Positions 53,803-63,087 are shown, counted from the stretch's first letter. The stretch: DNA of 64,000 bases from Gammaproteobacteria bacterium (GCA_012960535.1 DUBB01000031.1:134606-198605); one strand, 5' to 3'. The notes: generated by a model from the letters alone, not told the origin. Made by a program: numbers and translations.

Positions 53803-54663
53803 ATGATTCAAGATAACCTCAGCAACGATCTCATCGGTACGGAATTTCCACCCATAGACATATCCTGGAATGAGCAGGACACCATGCTTTATGCCTTGGG
53901 CGTCGGTGCAAAACCCGGCCGCGAACTTGATTTCCTCTACGAAGGTCGAGGACCACTGGTTTTACCCACTTATGCGGTCATTCCAGGCATGCGATCACTG
54001 GGCAACCTGCGACTGGCAGTCAAGCTCAAAATCCAGCGCCTGTTGCACGGTGAGCAGCAAGTCGAAGTCTTAAGACCCCTGCCCGCAAAAGCGACAGTGA
54101 CCCTAAATAGCAGAATCTCTGAAGTCTGGGATAAAGGTGATAACGGCATAATCGGCGTTACAGCAGAAGCCGAAGATGCTGATGGCCTTCTTTTCAAGAC
54201 CCATGCAACCTTGTTCTACTTTGGTGGCGGTGGTTTTGGCGGTGATCCCGGCCCCACTGGCAAAGACCGGGATGTCCCAACGAACAAGGATCCCGATATC
54301 GTCATCTGCCACCAGACCCAGGAAGAGCAGGGTGCCCTCTATCGACTATCCGGTGATCGCGTGGCATTACACATTGACCCTGGTTTTGCTCAAAAAGCAG
54401 GCTATGACAAACCCTTTATGCACGGCTTGTGCACCTACGGCTTTGTCGGCCGAGCCATCCTTAATGGACTCTGCGATGGAAATCCAAACAGGTTCAAATC
54501 CATGTCAGGACGATTTTCTGCACGGGCCGAATTTGAAGACCAGATCATTACAAAAATGTGGATTACATCGCCCGGTGAAGCTATTGTCCAGGCAGAAAAT
54601 CAAGCTGGTACCATTTTACTCTCACAAGCTCACGCCAGCTTCGAGCCAAGCGCAAACTCATGA
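53803..54663 (+). CDS. MaoC-family 2-enoyl-CoA hydratase (MFE-2 type)
   Basis: A 286-residue double-hotdog protein like the hydratase-2 part of peroxisomal multifunctional enzyme and ChsH-like dehydratases. The catalytic Asp and His are in YRLSGDRVALHIDPGFAQKA and YDKPFMHGLCTYGFVGRA. The usual Asn after the Asp (GDRNPLH) is Val here. An N-terminal half with LPTYAVIPGM carries the acyl-CoA binding part. It adds water to trans-2-enoyl-CoA to give (R)-3-hydroxyacyl-CoA. Its stop overlaps the ATG of the thioesterase gene by four bases, so they are translationally coupled. Confidence 0.9.
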   Translation: MIQDNLSNDLIGTEFPPIDISWNEQDTMLYALGVGAKPGRELDFLYEGRGPLVLPTYAVIPGMRSLGNLRLAVKLKIQRLLHGEQQVEVLRPLPAKATVTLNSRISEVWDKGDNGIIGVTAEAEDADGLLFKTHATLFYFGGGGFGGDPGPTGKDRDVPTNKDPDIVICHQTQEEQGALYRLSGDRVALHIDPGFAQKAGYDKPFMHGLCTYGFVGRAILNGLCDGNPNRFKSMSGRFSARAEFEDQIITKMWITSPGEAIVQAENQAGTILLSQAHASFEPSANS

Positions 54664-55442
54664 CAGAGACATTTCGCGACCTGTTTTCTACTCAGCAAAC
54701 TGAGGCGAGTTTGATTTATCATCTGGATGAATCGCTTAATGGTGGCTTTGGCGGAACCAATGGCGGTGTACTGGCCGCGATCTGCATTGATGCCGCAAGG
54801 GCGTTCGCCCCCGATCGTACGCCTATTGGCATTGACGCCAGGTTTATCAGGAATTCCCCGCCCGGGCCTGCAAAGGTCGTTGCAACGCCTTTAAACATAG
54901 GCAGATCGCTGAGCACCATCAGCGTTGATATTTCACGGCATGACGGTAAGCTGGCCACCCGCGGAACTGTCTCTTTCGTTAACGCTTCTGCCCTTGAGCC
55001 GGTCGACGTTAAAGGTCTAGCAGAGCCTGATGAAGAGGTCCTGCATCCTGATGAAGGCCGCGTATGGAAAGAACCGGCAAAACAGAAAATACCCTTGATC
55101 AGGACTTTCAGGCCCCGGCTGCTGGGCAAGACTTCAAAAGGAATCGTTACAGCCTGTGACATTCTCTGGGAATCCGGCTCATTACAGGAGGCGGCCTGCA
55201 TCGCTGCGGATATTTCCGTGGGGCCGCCCGTTGCTGCAGCCCTTAAAGGCAAACAACTGGCCATGCCTAATCCTGACTTATCTTTACGCTTTTGTCTGGA
55301 AGGTGCCACGCCTGCCTACTTGGTTTCAACCTGCCGATTGGCATCCATCAACCAGGGTCTGGCAACAACAATACTTGAAGTCAGAGATCTGGATACACTG
55401 ATTGCAACAGGTATTTCAAGTACTACCTGCCTTAAGCAGTAG
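54660..55442 (+). CDS. Acyl-CoA thioesterase-like double-hotdog protein
   Basis: A 260-residue protein with two hotdog halves of the TesB-like thioesterase family (4HBT_3 type). GGFGGTNGGVLAAICIDAAR in the first half and PVAAALKGKQLAMPNPDLSL in the second mark the acyl-CoA-binding regions. Such proteins release CoA from acyl thioesters, or in some pathways serve as accessory proteins. It overlaps the MaoC gene (ATGA), and the pair forms a two-gene unit. A long 485-bp gap follows before the CoA-transferase gene. Catalytic assignment is moderate because the double-hotdog family has variable active sites. Confidence 0.8.
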   Translation: MTETFRDLFSTQQTEASLIYHLDESLNGGFGGTNGGVLAAICIDAARAFAPDRTPIGIDARFIRNSPPGPAKVVATPLNIGRSLSTISVDISRHDGKLATRGTVSFVNASALEPVDVKGLAEPDEEVLHPDEGRVWKEPAKQKIPLIRTFRPRLLGKTSKGIVTACDILWESGSLQEAACIAADISVGPPVAAALKGKQLAMPNPDLSLRFCLEGATPAYLVSTCRLASINQGLATTILEVRDLDTLIATGISSTTCLKQ

Positions 55443-55927
55443 GCCCGGGAGAAATCCTTCACCTGAAGCGGAGCCGTTACTGTCTCTGTCAGAACCAACC
55501 ACTACATCGGTCGAGATCACTTTTCTTAGGCAACACCATGCCAGGTAGAATCATAATGCACGACAAATCCCTCTGAGTGACGCTCGGTTTTCTTTACACC
55601 AAAACACAAGAAACTACTTTACAAGGAGTCAAAATAACAGGAACAGGAAATGGATTGGCCGCATAAGTAGCAGAGGCAGAGGTCCTGCTGCTACAGCTTA
55701 ATCATTTACCGGAAAACAGGGCTGATCCTGTACTGAACCATCCTATCCAGTCATTCAATTACCGGTAACAGCTATCATCATTGCAGCCCTGTTTACCTCG
55801 ATTACCAATACCTCACCAACCTGTTATCGTTCCGGCTTCATCAAGGGTTAAAGGCAAGTCCTTTCACGTCGGTATTACAGTCCAGTCCTTCTGTGCTATT
55901 TTGTTTTTTTACAATATGGTTACAGGC
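55443..55927. other. Intergenic region with nested inverted repeats
   Basis: No gene was recognised in this 485-bp gap. AAACAGGGCTG (55714-55724) and CAGCCCTGTTT (55784-55794) are exact 11-bp inverted repeats. The perfect palindrome TTACCGGTAA (55759-55768) lies between them. They precede the CoA-transferase start by about 130 bp. Open frame continues from 55781 into the CoA transferase, but its residues are not family-like. Confidence 0.55.
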
Positions 55928-57121
55928 ATGGATATTCTAAAAGGCGTGCGAGTACTGGATTTTGGGCGATATATTGCGGGACCCTTCTGCGGCGCCCTAT
56001 TGGGCGATCTTGGCGCGGATGTTATCCGCATTGAAAAAATCTCCGGAAGTGAGGACCGCTACACAACGCCAGTGAACCCGGGTCACCCTGACGGTGAGGT
56101 TGGCTCAACATTCCTGCATCTGAATCGGAATAAACGCGGCATGACATTAAATCCGAAGAAGCCCGGCGCTGAAGTCATCAAACAGCGACTGATAGAATCG
56201 GCAGATGTGGTTCTGGCCAATATGCCTCAGGCAGGCCTCAAGGATATTGGTATCGATTACGCTGCACTGTGCCTGATCAAACCCGACATCATACTGGCCA
56301 GTAGTACAGCATTTGGTGCCGCAGGCCCGTTCGGTGAGCGAGTCGGGTTTGATGGTGTTGCCCAGGCAATGTCCGGCAACCTGCACATGACCGGGACAGC
56401 AGATAAGCCGATGCGTAATTTTCACCCTTATGTTGACTTCACCACAGGTGCGCTGAATACCATCGCTATATTGGCGGCCATCATGCACCGCAATCAGACC
56501 GGTGAAGGCCAGGAGGTTCAGGGTGCACTACTCGCCTCTGCACTGACCGTTGCCGGGGGTACACTGATTGAACAGGCGATTACCGGAATCAATCGCGTCG
56601 CCTCCGGTAACCGCGGTCAAACCGCGGCACCTTCAGATACTTTTCAGACTCAGGATGGTTGGATCCTGGTCAGCGCTATCGGCCAACCCCTGTTTGAACG
56701 CTGGGCGCATCTCATGGGAGAAGAGCACTGGTTGACAGACCCGCGTTTTGCATCCGATGCAAGTCGCGGTGAGCATGCAGACATGATCAGTAAGCGCATG
56801 CAGGCATGGACCATTACCCGAACCACGGACAAAGTGGTCAGCGAACTCGACCAGGCCAGAATCCCCTGTGGAGAAGTGCTATCACCCCAGCAAGCTCTGG
56901 AGCATCCCCAGGTGCACGCCATGAACTACCTGACAGATATTGAATACCCTGGCGTTGAAGGGCCCTACCCTTTGCCCAGGCTGCCACTGGAATTCAGCAA
57001 AATAAAACATGTAAAGCCGAAACGACCTCCTACCCTGAGCGAGCACACCGATGCCATTCTGGGCGAGCTGGGTTTTTCCAGTGAAGACCTGGCGTCTTTC
57101 CGAGCGCAGAGAATTATCTAG
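55928..57121 (+). CDS. CaiB/BaiF family CoA transferase (class III)
   Basis: A 397-residue formyl-CoA transferase-fold enzyme. The sequence opens MDILKGVRVLDFGRYIAGPF and has LGDLGADVIRIEK; the catalytic Asp170 is in FHPYVDFTTG. GEGQEVQGALLASALTVAGG and the C-terminal PRLPLEFSKIK are typical. It transfers CoA between acyl-CoA donor and carboxylate acceptor. The start ATG 55928 matches the family N terminus; ATG 55916 is four codons upstream. It precedes a ThDP enzyme (211 bp), a luciferase-like gene and a Gfo/Idh/MocA gene on the same strand, a possible four-gene catabolic unit. It is more distant from the racemase at 21264 than a recent duplicate would be. Confidence 0.91.
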   Translation: MDILKGVRVLDFGRYIAGPFCGALLGDLGADVIRIEKISGSEDRYTTPVNPGHPDGEVGSTFLHLNRNKRGMTLNPKKPGAEVIKQRLIESADVVLANMPQAGLKDIGIDYAALCLIKPDIILASSTAFGAAGPFGERVGFDGVAQAMSGNLHMTGTADKPMRNFHPYVDFTTGALNTIAILAAIMHRNQTGEGQEVQGALLASALTVAGGTLIEQAITGINRVASGNRGQTAAPSDTFQTQDGWILVSAIGQPLFERWAHLMGEEHWLTDPRFASDASRGEHADMISKRMQAWTITRTTDKVVSELDQARIPCGEVLSPQQALEHPQVHAMNYLTDIEYPGVEGPYPLPRLPLEFSKIKHVKPKRPPTLSEHTDAILGELGFSSEDLASFRAQRII

Positions 57122-57332
57122 CAAATAGAATAATGCAGCATCGGTGCGGTTACGCAATTGCAGGCAATAGACAAAAACACGGCGCATGGAATAAGGCGCC
57201 CCGGTAGGCACAGGAGCCAAAACCATGCCGAAACAGTGGGGTGAATTAACTGACTACGAGGTTCCCATTAAAGACTAACAACCCTATGCTTGACAGCAGA
57301 GTTAGATTATAAGGTTACAAAAGGAGGAGGCA

Positions 57333-59051
57333 GTGAACGGGAAAAAAGTTATCGGCACCGGTGGTGAGCTATTGATGCATCAGCTGGTAGCCCAGGGAGT
57401 GGATTATGCCTTTACCAACACCGGCAGTGCCGAAGCCGGGTTCTTCGACGCTTTTCTAACGGTACCGGGGGTACAACCTATATTGTTGCTCAATGAATCC
57501 CTGGTGTTGTCCGCAGCCGATGGCTATGCCCGTACCTGTCGTAAAGCCGCGTTTGTCAACGTGCACCTGGCGGCAGGAACCCGCCAGGGGTCAGGACAAC
57601 TGTTCAACGCCTACTTTGATGGCACTCCTATGGTGGTCACCGCCGCCATGCGCGATAACGGCTCTTTTGGTGATCACAATACCCTCGGTGTCAGCAGTGG
57701 TTTTGCCCAGATGAGTACGGTCCAGGATGTCACCAAGAAACGCTGGGAGATACGTGAGGCGGCGGGTATCCCCATGGCCACCAGGCGAGCCTTCAGTGAG
57801 GCGCTAACCATGCCCACCGGACCTGTGTACATGGCATTTTCCGGTGAAGCATTGGATGCCAAGCAAGTGGAAGCGGTTATTCAACCTGCTGGTGCACTGA
57901 ATGTCCCAGCCTCCCCTGACCAGGGTACCCTGCAACAAATTCATGATGCACTGTTAAACAGCGAACGACCGCTGCTGGTGGTAGGCCCGGATGTGCAGCA
58001 TGCCAGTGCCCAGCAGGAGATTCTCGATCTGGCTGAGAATTACGGCTTACCGGTAGCGGTCGGTTTCTTTGATTATGGTTCCTTCCCAAGAGCCCATCCG
58101 AGCTTTGTCGGCATGGTTGATGCGCTACCTGCTGATGACTATGATGTTGTCTGCTGCGTCGGTTATCGTCCCAACACCCGGGCGAATGCAACCGACGAGC
58201 GTTTCCCCAGTGCCTTTAAGATCGGTATTGGTCAGGATCCGTCGATGTTAAATGGCTCCTTTGCCCTGGACGTCAATCTCTGGGCGAATGTCAAACAAAC
58301 CCTGGCTGCATTGAATAACCAGTGGAATCCGGCAGATGCCAACCTGCACCACATATCCAGCCGCAAAGCGGACCTGGCAGCCAAGAGTGACGTGCGGCTA
58401 AGCAAACAAAATGCCAGTGCGCTTGCCCATGCCAATGACAATCCCATCCACCCCAATTATCTGGGCCATCGAATGAGTGCGATGCTGGCAGAAAACTCAA
58501 CCATCGTGTCAGAGAATTTCACCGCCGCAGATCACCTCATGCCTTTTGGCTTCGCCCAGGATGACTGGCGCCTGGTACGTACCTATGGCGGGAGCCTGGG
58601 TCATGGCGTCGGCGGCGCAGTAGGCGCCCAGTTGGCCGACCCGGCGCGTCCACTGGTACTCAGTATTGGCGATGGCTCGGTTATGTACAGCTCCTCAGGC
58701 TTCTGGACCATGGCTCGTTACTCCCTGCCCATCCTGACGGTGGTGTGGAACAACATGAACTACCAGACCGTACGCACGAATTTTGCTCGATGGGGCGGTA
58801 ATATGGCCGAGATGAACAAGTACCCCGAGACCTTTCTGGGCGATCCGGCAATCGATTTTGTCATGCTGGCCAAAGCCCAGGGTATCGAAGGGCAACACGT
58901 TCATGAACCAAGCGAACTTGATAAAGCACTCAAGCGAGGCCGTGAAGTTCAGGCGGCCGGTGAGCCTTATCTACTCGATGTGCACATTACCAACGTGGGT
59001 GCCGGTGCTGACCAGAGCTGGCATAAGGCTTTCAGCCTGAATACCCTTTAG
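57333..59051 (+). CDS. Thiamine-diphosphate-dependent enzyme (acetolactate synthase/benzoylformate decarboxylase family)
   Basis: A 572-residue ThDP enzyme with the three-domain layout of the POX/ALS family. The catalytic Glu55 activating the cofactor is in ILLLNESLVLSAADGYAR. A central nucleotide-like domain (about 190-330) follows. The ThDP-Mg motif is LSIGDGSVMYSSSGFWTM...VVWNNMNYQT (from about residue 445). HLAAGTRQGSGQLFNAYFDG is shared with benzoylformate decarboxylase-like proteins. It probably decarboxylates or ligates a 2-oxo acid. The start is a GTG with GGAGG upstream. It lies 21 bp before the luciferase-like gene, indicating co-transcription. Confidence 0.9.
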   Translation: MNGKKVIGTGGELLMHQLVAQGVDYAFTNTGSAEAGFFDAFLTVPGVQPILLLNESLVLSAADGYARTCRKAAFVNVHLAAGTRQGSGQLFNAYFDGTPMVVTAAMRDNGSFGDHNTLGVSSGFAQMSTVQDVTKKRWEIREAAGIPMATRRAFSEALTMPTGPVYMAFSGEALDAKQVEAVIQPAGALNVPASPDQGTLQQIHDALLNSERPLLVVGPDVQHASAQQEILDLAENYGLPVAVGFFDYGSFPRAHPSFVGMVDALPADDYDVVCCVGYRPNTRANATDERFPSAFKIGIGQDPSMLNGSFALDVNLWANVKQTLAALNNQWNPADANLHHISSRKADLAAKSDVRLSKQNASALAHANDNPIHPNYLGHRMSAMLAENSTIVSENFTAADHLMPFGFAQDDWRLVRTYGGSLGHGVGGAVGAQLADPARPLVLSIGDGSVMYSSSGFWTMARYSLPILTVVWNNMNYQTVRTNFARWGGNMAEMNKYPETFLGDPAIDFVMLAKAQGIEGQHVHEPSELDKALKRGREVQAAGEPYLLDVHITNVGAGADQSWHKAFSLNTL

Positions 59052-59072
59052 GATCAAGATAAGGAGTAGAAA

Positions 59073-59996
59073 GTGAAATTTGGCGCTCAAATCGGGGTAT
59101 ACCGGACCACATGGGACAAGATCGAACAGGTCGTTCGCATCTGCGACAAGGGTGTATGGAACAGCATCTGGTTTGCAGATCACTACCTGCCGCCACCACC
59201 CAGACGCGAAGAGGAGCATCTCAATGCCCACGAGGGCTTTACCATTGCTGCGGCAGCAGCTGGCATTACCGACAAGGTCGAGATTGGCCATATGGTGCTG
59301 GGCAATACCTACCGTCATCCTGCTCTGGCTGCAAAAATGGCAGCAACCGTCGATCAGATCAGCCACGGTCGATTTACCTTTTCTATTGGTGCGGCCTGGT
59401 TTCAGCGTGAGCACGAGGCTTATGGATGGGATTTTCCTAACATGAAAGAACGCCAGGACCGCCTGGAAGAAGCCTGCGAGCTGGTAAGGGCATTATTCCA
59501 TGCCCAGGGCCCGGTGACCTACCAGGGCAGGTTCTACCAGCTCGATGAAGCACCGCTGGCTCCGGGCTGTTACGCAAGACCTATCCCCATCATGGTGGGC
59601 GGCACCGGTCCAAAACGAACGCTAAGGACCCTGGCTAAATTCGGTGATGTTTTCAACCTCGATGGCTGGGCAGGTGGCCCCATGACCCGCAAGTACCTGG
59701 ACTACAAGTGGGATATTGTGCAGCAGCACTGTGAAGAGGTAGGCCGCGACCCCAGCGAGATTCGCAAGACCCTGTTAATGCCGACCCTGCTGTCTGAAGA
59801 TAGCAACGCCTGTGAAGCTATGATCAAGGCCAGGCGACTAGGTGAAGGGTCTGCCATCGGCAGCAAGGGTTATATCGTCGATCGTATTGGCGAGATGATC
59901 GATGCCGGAGTTGACGAGATTATGTTCGGCGGCATTCTTACTGACACGCCTGAGGCCTATCTTGAATACCAAGCTGAGGTGCTCAGCCAGTTCTGA
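59073..59996 (+). CDS. Luciferase-like (LLM) F420/flavin-dependent oxidoreductase
   Basis: A 307-residue LLM-family protein of the type with MKFGAQIGVYRTTWDKIEQV at the start. VWNSIWFADHYLPPPP, VEIGHMVLGNTYRHPALAAK and HGRFTFSIGAAWFQREHEAY are diagnostic, as is the phosphate-site segment PIPIMVGGTGPKRTL. It resembles TIGR03560-like F420-dependent enzymes by motif, but flavin use is equally plausible here. The Shine-Dalgarno (AAGGAG) is good, and it follows the ThDP enzyme by 21 bp. It is the third LLM protein in 22 kb. Confidence 0.88.
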   Translation: MKFGAQIGVYRTTWDKIEQVVRICDKGVWNSIWFADHYLPPPPRREEEHLNAHEGFTIAAAAAGITDKVEIGHMVLGNTYRHPALAAKMAATVDQISHGRFTFSIGAAWFQREHEAYGWDFPNMKERQDRLEEACELVRALFHAQGPVTYQGRFYQLDEAPLAPGCYARPIPIMVGGTGPKRTLRTLAKFGDVFNLDGWAGGPMTRKYLDYKWDIVQQHCEEVGRDPSEIRKTLLMPTLLSEDSNACEAMIKARRLGEGSAIGSKGYIVDRIGEMIDAGVDEIMFGGILTDTPEAYLEYQAEVLSQF

Positions 59997-60075
59997 TATT
60001 GAATCTTTCCTGGCCAAGTTTCCTACTATTCAGACCAGGGAGAACCGGTACCCACTGGAATAACTGGAGCAATCC

Positions 60076-61434
60076 ATGGCAAAAAAAATCAACCGCCGAG
60101 ACTTTATTAAAACCACCGCTCTGGCGAGTACAGCGACCACCATAATGCCCAGGTCCCTGCTCGCTTCGAAGAAACATAAACAAGTAAAACTGGGCTTCAT
60201 TGGTACTGGCCTGCGCGGTCAATGGGTTTTATCACTTGCCGCAAAATACCCAGAAGTTGACATACCCGCGATCTGCGATGTCGATGAAGACATGATTGCC
60301 GGTGCCCTGAAGATATTAAAAGATGCTGGTAAACCCAGGCCCCGGGTTTACCGTTCAGGCGACGAGGATTTCCACAGAATGGTTAGTTCTGAAGTGCTTG
60401 ATGGCATTTATATAGCGACCCCCTGGCGGTGGCACCACCCCATGGCAATCAGCGCCATGAAAAACGGCATTCATGTGGGCACAGAAGTTCCTGCAGCGCT
60501 CAGCGTCGCCGATTGCTGGGATCTGGTGAATACTTCTGAGCAAACCGGCAGGCACTGCATGATCATGGAAAATGTATGCTACCGACGCGATGTCATGGCA
60601 ATCCTGAACATGGTACGAAAGGAACTGTTTGGCGAACTGCTTCACTGCCAGGGTGGTTATCAACATGATCTGCGTCACGTGAAATTTAACGATGGCCAGC
60701 AAGCCTACGGTGGCGGAGTGGAATTTGGTGAAAAAGGGTTCTCCGAAGCGCGCTGGCGAACACAGCATTCTGTAGATCGAAACGGTGATCTGTATCCCAC
60801 CCATGGCCTGGGTCCGGTGAGTCCAATGCTGAACATCAATCGCGGCAATAGAATGCTTTATCTTACCTCGACCGCAAGCCAGGCTCGTGGCCTGCACAAA
60901 TACATTGTCGACAACGCTGGACCTGAACACCCCAACGCAAAAGTTATATTCAACAACGGTGATATTGTCACCACAGTAATCAAATGTGCTCAGGGTCAAA
61001 CCATTGTGCTCAGTCATGACACTAACAATCCCCGGCCTTATTCCTTGAATTTTCGGGTCCAGGGTACCCAGGGCATCTGGCAGAAGGATGCCCGCTCGCT
61101 TTATATTGAAGGCCTGAGTGATCAGCCCCACCGCTGGGAAGATGAAGGGCCATACCTGGAAAAGTACGATCACCCGCTCTGGCAACGGTTTCAGGATAAG
61201 GCAGTGGGTGCGGGCCATGGTGGCATGGATTTTTTCATTGTCCGGGCACTGATTGAAACATTAAAAGGTTCACCACCTGTAATTGATGTATACGACGCTG
61301 TGAGTATGAGTGTAGTTACGGCATTAAGCGAAGAGTCCATTGCTCGTGGCAGCACAGCGGTAAATATCCCAGATTTTACCCGCGGCAGATGGCAAACGAA
61401 TCAACCCATTTTTGGTCTAAATGACATTCTTTAG
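60076..61434 (+). CDS. Tat-exported Gfo/Idh/MocA-family protein, GH109-like
   Basis: A 452-residue oxidoreductase-fold protein. The N terminus KKINRRDFIKTTALASTATT is a twin-arginine signal, so it should fold with its cofactor before export. The Rossmann start is KLGFIGTGLRGQWVLSLAA. CDVDEDM, WRWHHPMAISAMKNGIHVGT and HCMIMENVCYRRDVMAILNM are the hallmarks of glycoside hydrolase family 109 (NAD-dependent alpha-N-acetylgalactosaminidase). The GGYQHDLRHVKFN and GPVSPMLNINRGNRM segments also fit this family. The enzyme would act on a glycan or a sugar-like conjugate in the periplasm. It is 79 bp downstream of the luciferase-like gene. Confidence 0.87.
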   Translation: MAKKINRRDFIKTTALASTATTIMPRSLLASKKHKQVKLGFIGTGLRGQWVLSLAAKYPEVDIPAICDVDEDMIAGALKILKDAGKPRPRVYRSGDEDFHRMVSSEVLDGIYIATPWRWHHPMAISAMKNGIHVGTEVPAALSVADCWDLVNTSEQTGRHCMIMENVCYRRDVMAILNMVRKELFGELLHCQGGYQHDLRHVKFNDGQQAYGGGVEFGEKGFSEARWRTQHSVDRNGDLYPTHGLGPVSPMLNINRGNRMLYLTSTASQARGLHKYIVDNAGPEHPNAKVIFNNGDIVTTVIKCAQGQTIVLSHDTNNPRPYSLNFRVQGTQGIWQKDARSLYIEGLSDQPHRWEDEGPYLEKYDHPLWQRFQDKAVGAGHGGMDFFIVRALIETLKGSPPVIDVYDAVSMSVVTALSEESIARGSTAVNIPDFTRGRWQTNQPIFGLNDIL

Positions 61435-61440
61435 TCTGTA

Positions 61441-61707
61441 TCAAGGATCATAGGTTGCTCCATCATTAACCTGAACGGCCTGCTTCGACGTCGTATCTGC
61501 CCTGGAAACGCCTCGGGCTATACTCCGGTCAATCAGTTCCTTGAGCAGCAGAGTTATGGGTAATCCTGCGAAAACTGCCGCCAGCATCGTCCTCATAGCC
61601 AACGGCGGTAGATCGAGGGTGTCCATTGTGATATCGGCAACAGACACCACGGCAACACCGATGACAGCATACGTCGTAGCAGTCTTCCAAAGACCTTTCC
61701 ACGCCAC
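61441..61707 (-). CDS. Small membrane protein
   Basis: An 88-residue protein with two predicted membrane segments: TATTYAVIGVAVVSVADITM and AMRTMLAAVFAGLPITLLLK. A charged, polar C terminus follows (DRSIARGVSRADTTSKQ). No family was recognised. The GTG start at 61707 has GAGGA about eleven bases upstream. It converges with the Gfo/Idh/MocA gene with only a six-base gap, and no terminator is evident. Confidence that it is expressed is moderate. Confidence 0.55.
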   Translation of the reverse strand: MAWKGLWKTATTYAVIGVAVVSVADITMDTLDLPPLAMRTMLAAVFAGLPITLLLKELIDRSIARGVSRADTTSKQAVQVNDGATYDP

Positions 61708-61856
61708 TATATTCGTTCCTCATTCCACTATAAAAAAACAATCCAGGTTTTAAACCACCCGGTTCAAATGAGTGCTCCACTCCAGCAATAACCCCGTCCT
61801 ATGGTCACAAATAGGGACTCCCACCCTGTTCGCCCAGCTATTCCTGGATTCAGCGC

Positions 61857-63068
61857 TTATCGGTATGTTCTATGCGCGGGGTTAAATTCAATCCCCTTGA
61901 GCATGACTTTCCAATACAAGAAAGGGAAAAAATATTTTTTCAGCAACCAGAAACTGAATCGCTGCTTGCGCGGGTCTCCGGGAAATGAAGGGGTTACTTC
62001 ACCGCCGTAGCAGAATTCGGCCAGCATGACTGAATTCTTGCTGGTGACCAGTGGACAGGCTCCATAGCCATCATAATCTGCTGGTTGTGCCGATTGGTTA
62101 ATTCTGGCAAGCAGTGCTTTGGCAACAATGGGAGCCTGCAGACGCGCTGCGGCGGATGTTTTAGCATTCGGCGTATTGGTCGCGTCACCCAGGCCATAAA
62201 TATTGCTGAAGGTTTTGTGCTGCAGTGTTCCCGGGTCAACATCGACCCAACCGGCAGCATCACCAATGGGGCTGCCCTTGAGGAAATCAGGGGCACTCTG
62301 CGGCGGCGTCACATGCATCATGTCGAAAGCCCTACTGACCTGTTGTTTGTTACCCTCAGCATCTTCCACATCAAACACGGCTTGTTTGTTTGGCCCGTCA
62401 ACGGCTACCAGGGTGTTCTTGAACTCGGCACTGATGCCGTAGCTGGCAACGACGCCTTTAAGTGCTTCGGCAAACAAGGGCACGCCAAACATGCTGGGCA
62501 AGGTGGTATGAAAGGCGATATCAGCATTTATATTATTTTTCCTGAAATGGTCGGCCGCCATATACATGATTTTCTGCGGTGCACCAGCACATTTGATGGG
62601 CATGGCTGGCTGGGTAAACAGCGCCGATCCTCCGGAAAAATTCTGGATACAATCCCAGGTGTAATTGGCATATTCCAGGAGGTAATTACTGCACACACCA
62701 TTGCTACCCATCGTCTCCAGCAGGCCATCTACTTTATGCCAATCCAGCTGGAGGCCTGGGCATACCACCAGATAGTCATACTCGACCGACTCACCGTTGG
62801 CCAACTTCACCGAATTGAGTTCCGGGTGAAAACTCAAAACCGAATCCTTTATCCAGGCTGTTCCACTGGGCATGCAATCGGCCTGAGCATGATGAGTCGC
62901 AGCAGCAGCATATTCACCACCACCCACCAGGGTAAAGGCAGGCTGGTAATAATGCGTATCCGAAGGGTCGATAATAGCAATATCCAGCGCCTTATCCTTT
63001 CGCCCGAGTAGCGCAGCAACAGTAATCCCTGCTGCACCGCCACCGACAATCACAATCTGATGTTTCAT
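61857..63068 (-). CDS. Sulfide:quinone oxidoreductase-like flavoprotein
   Basis: A 403-residue pyridine nucleotide-disulfide oxidoreductase-fold protein of the SQR family. Features are IVIVGGGAAGITVAALLGRK, SDTHYYQPAFTLVGGGEY, YDYLVVCPGLQLDWHKVDGL, and PIKCAGAPQKIMYMAADHF, which carries a redox-active cysteine. NIYGLGDATNTPNAKTSAAA is the second FAD motif. The C-terminal amphipathic region (LLKKYFFPFLYWKVMLKGIE) fits peripheral membrane binding. The enzyme oxidises sulfide to polysulfide or persulfide and passes electrons to quinone. The start ATG 63068 has AAGGAG upstream. The upstream region contains AATGTAC repeats that may be regulatory. Confidence 0.88.
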   Translation of the reverse strand: MKHQIVIVGGGAAGITVAALLGRKDKALDIAIIDPSDTHYYQPAFTLVGGGEYAAAATHHAQADCMPSGTAWIKDSVLSFHPELNSVKLANGESVEYDYLVVCPGLQLDWHKVDGLLETMGSNGVCSNYLLEYANYTWDCIQNFSGGSALFTQPAMPIKCAGAPQKIMYMAADHFRKNNINADIAFHTTLPSMFGVPLFAEALKGVVASYGISAEFKNTLVAVDGPNKQAVFDVEDAEGNKQQVSRAFDMMHVTPPQSAPDFLKGSPIGDAAGWVDVDPGTLQHKTFSNIYGLGDATNTPNAKTSAAARLQAPIVAKALLARINQSAQPADYDGYGACPLVTSKNSVMLAEFCYGGEVTPSFPGDPRKQRFSFWLLKKYFFPFLYWKVMLKGIEFNPAHRTYR

Positions 63069-63087
63069 GCATGCTCCTTAATAAAAG

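Noticed and set aside
62085-63011. 308-codon plus-strand open frame opposite the sulfide:quinone oxidoreductase
   Set aside because: Antisense to a gene with intact FAD and cysteine motifs; the translated residues look random and there is no ribosome-binding site.
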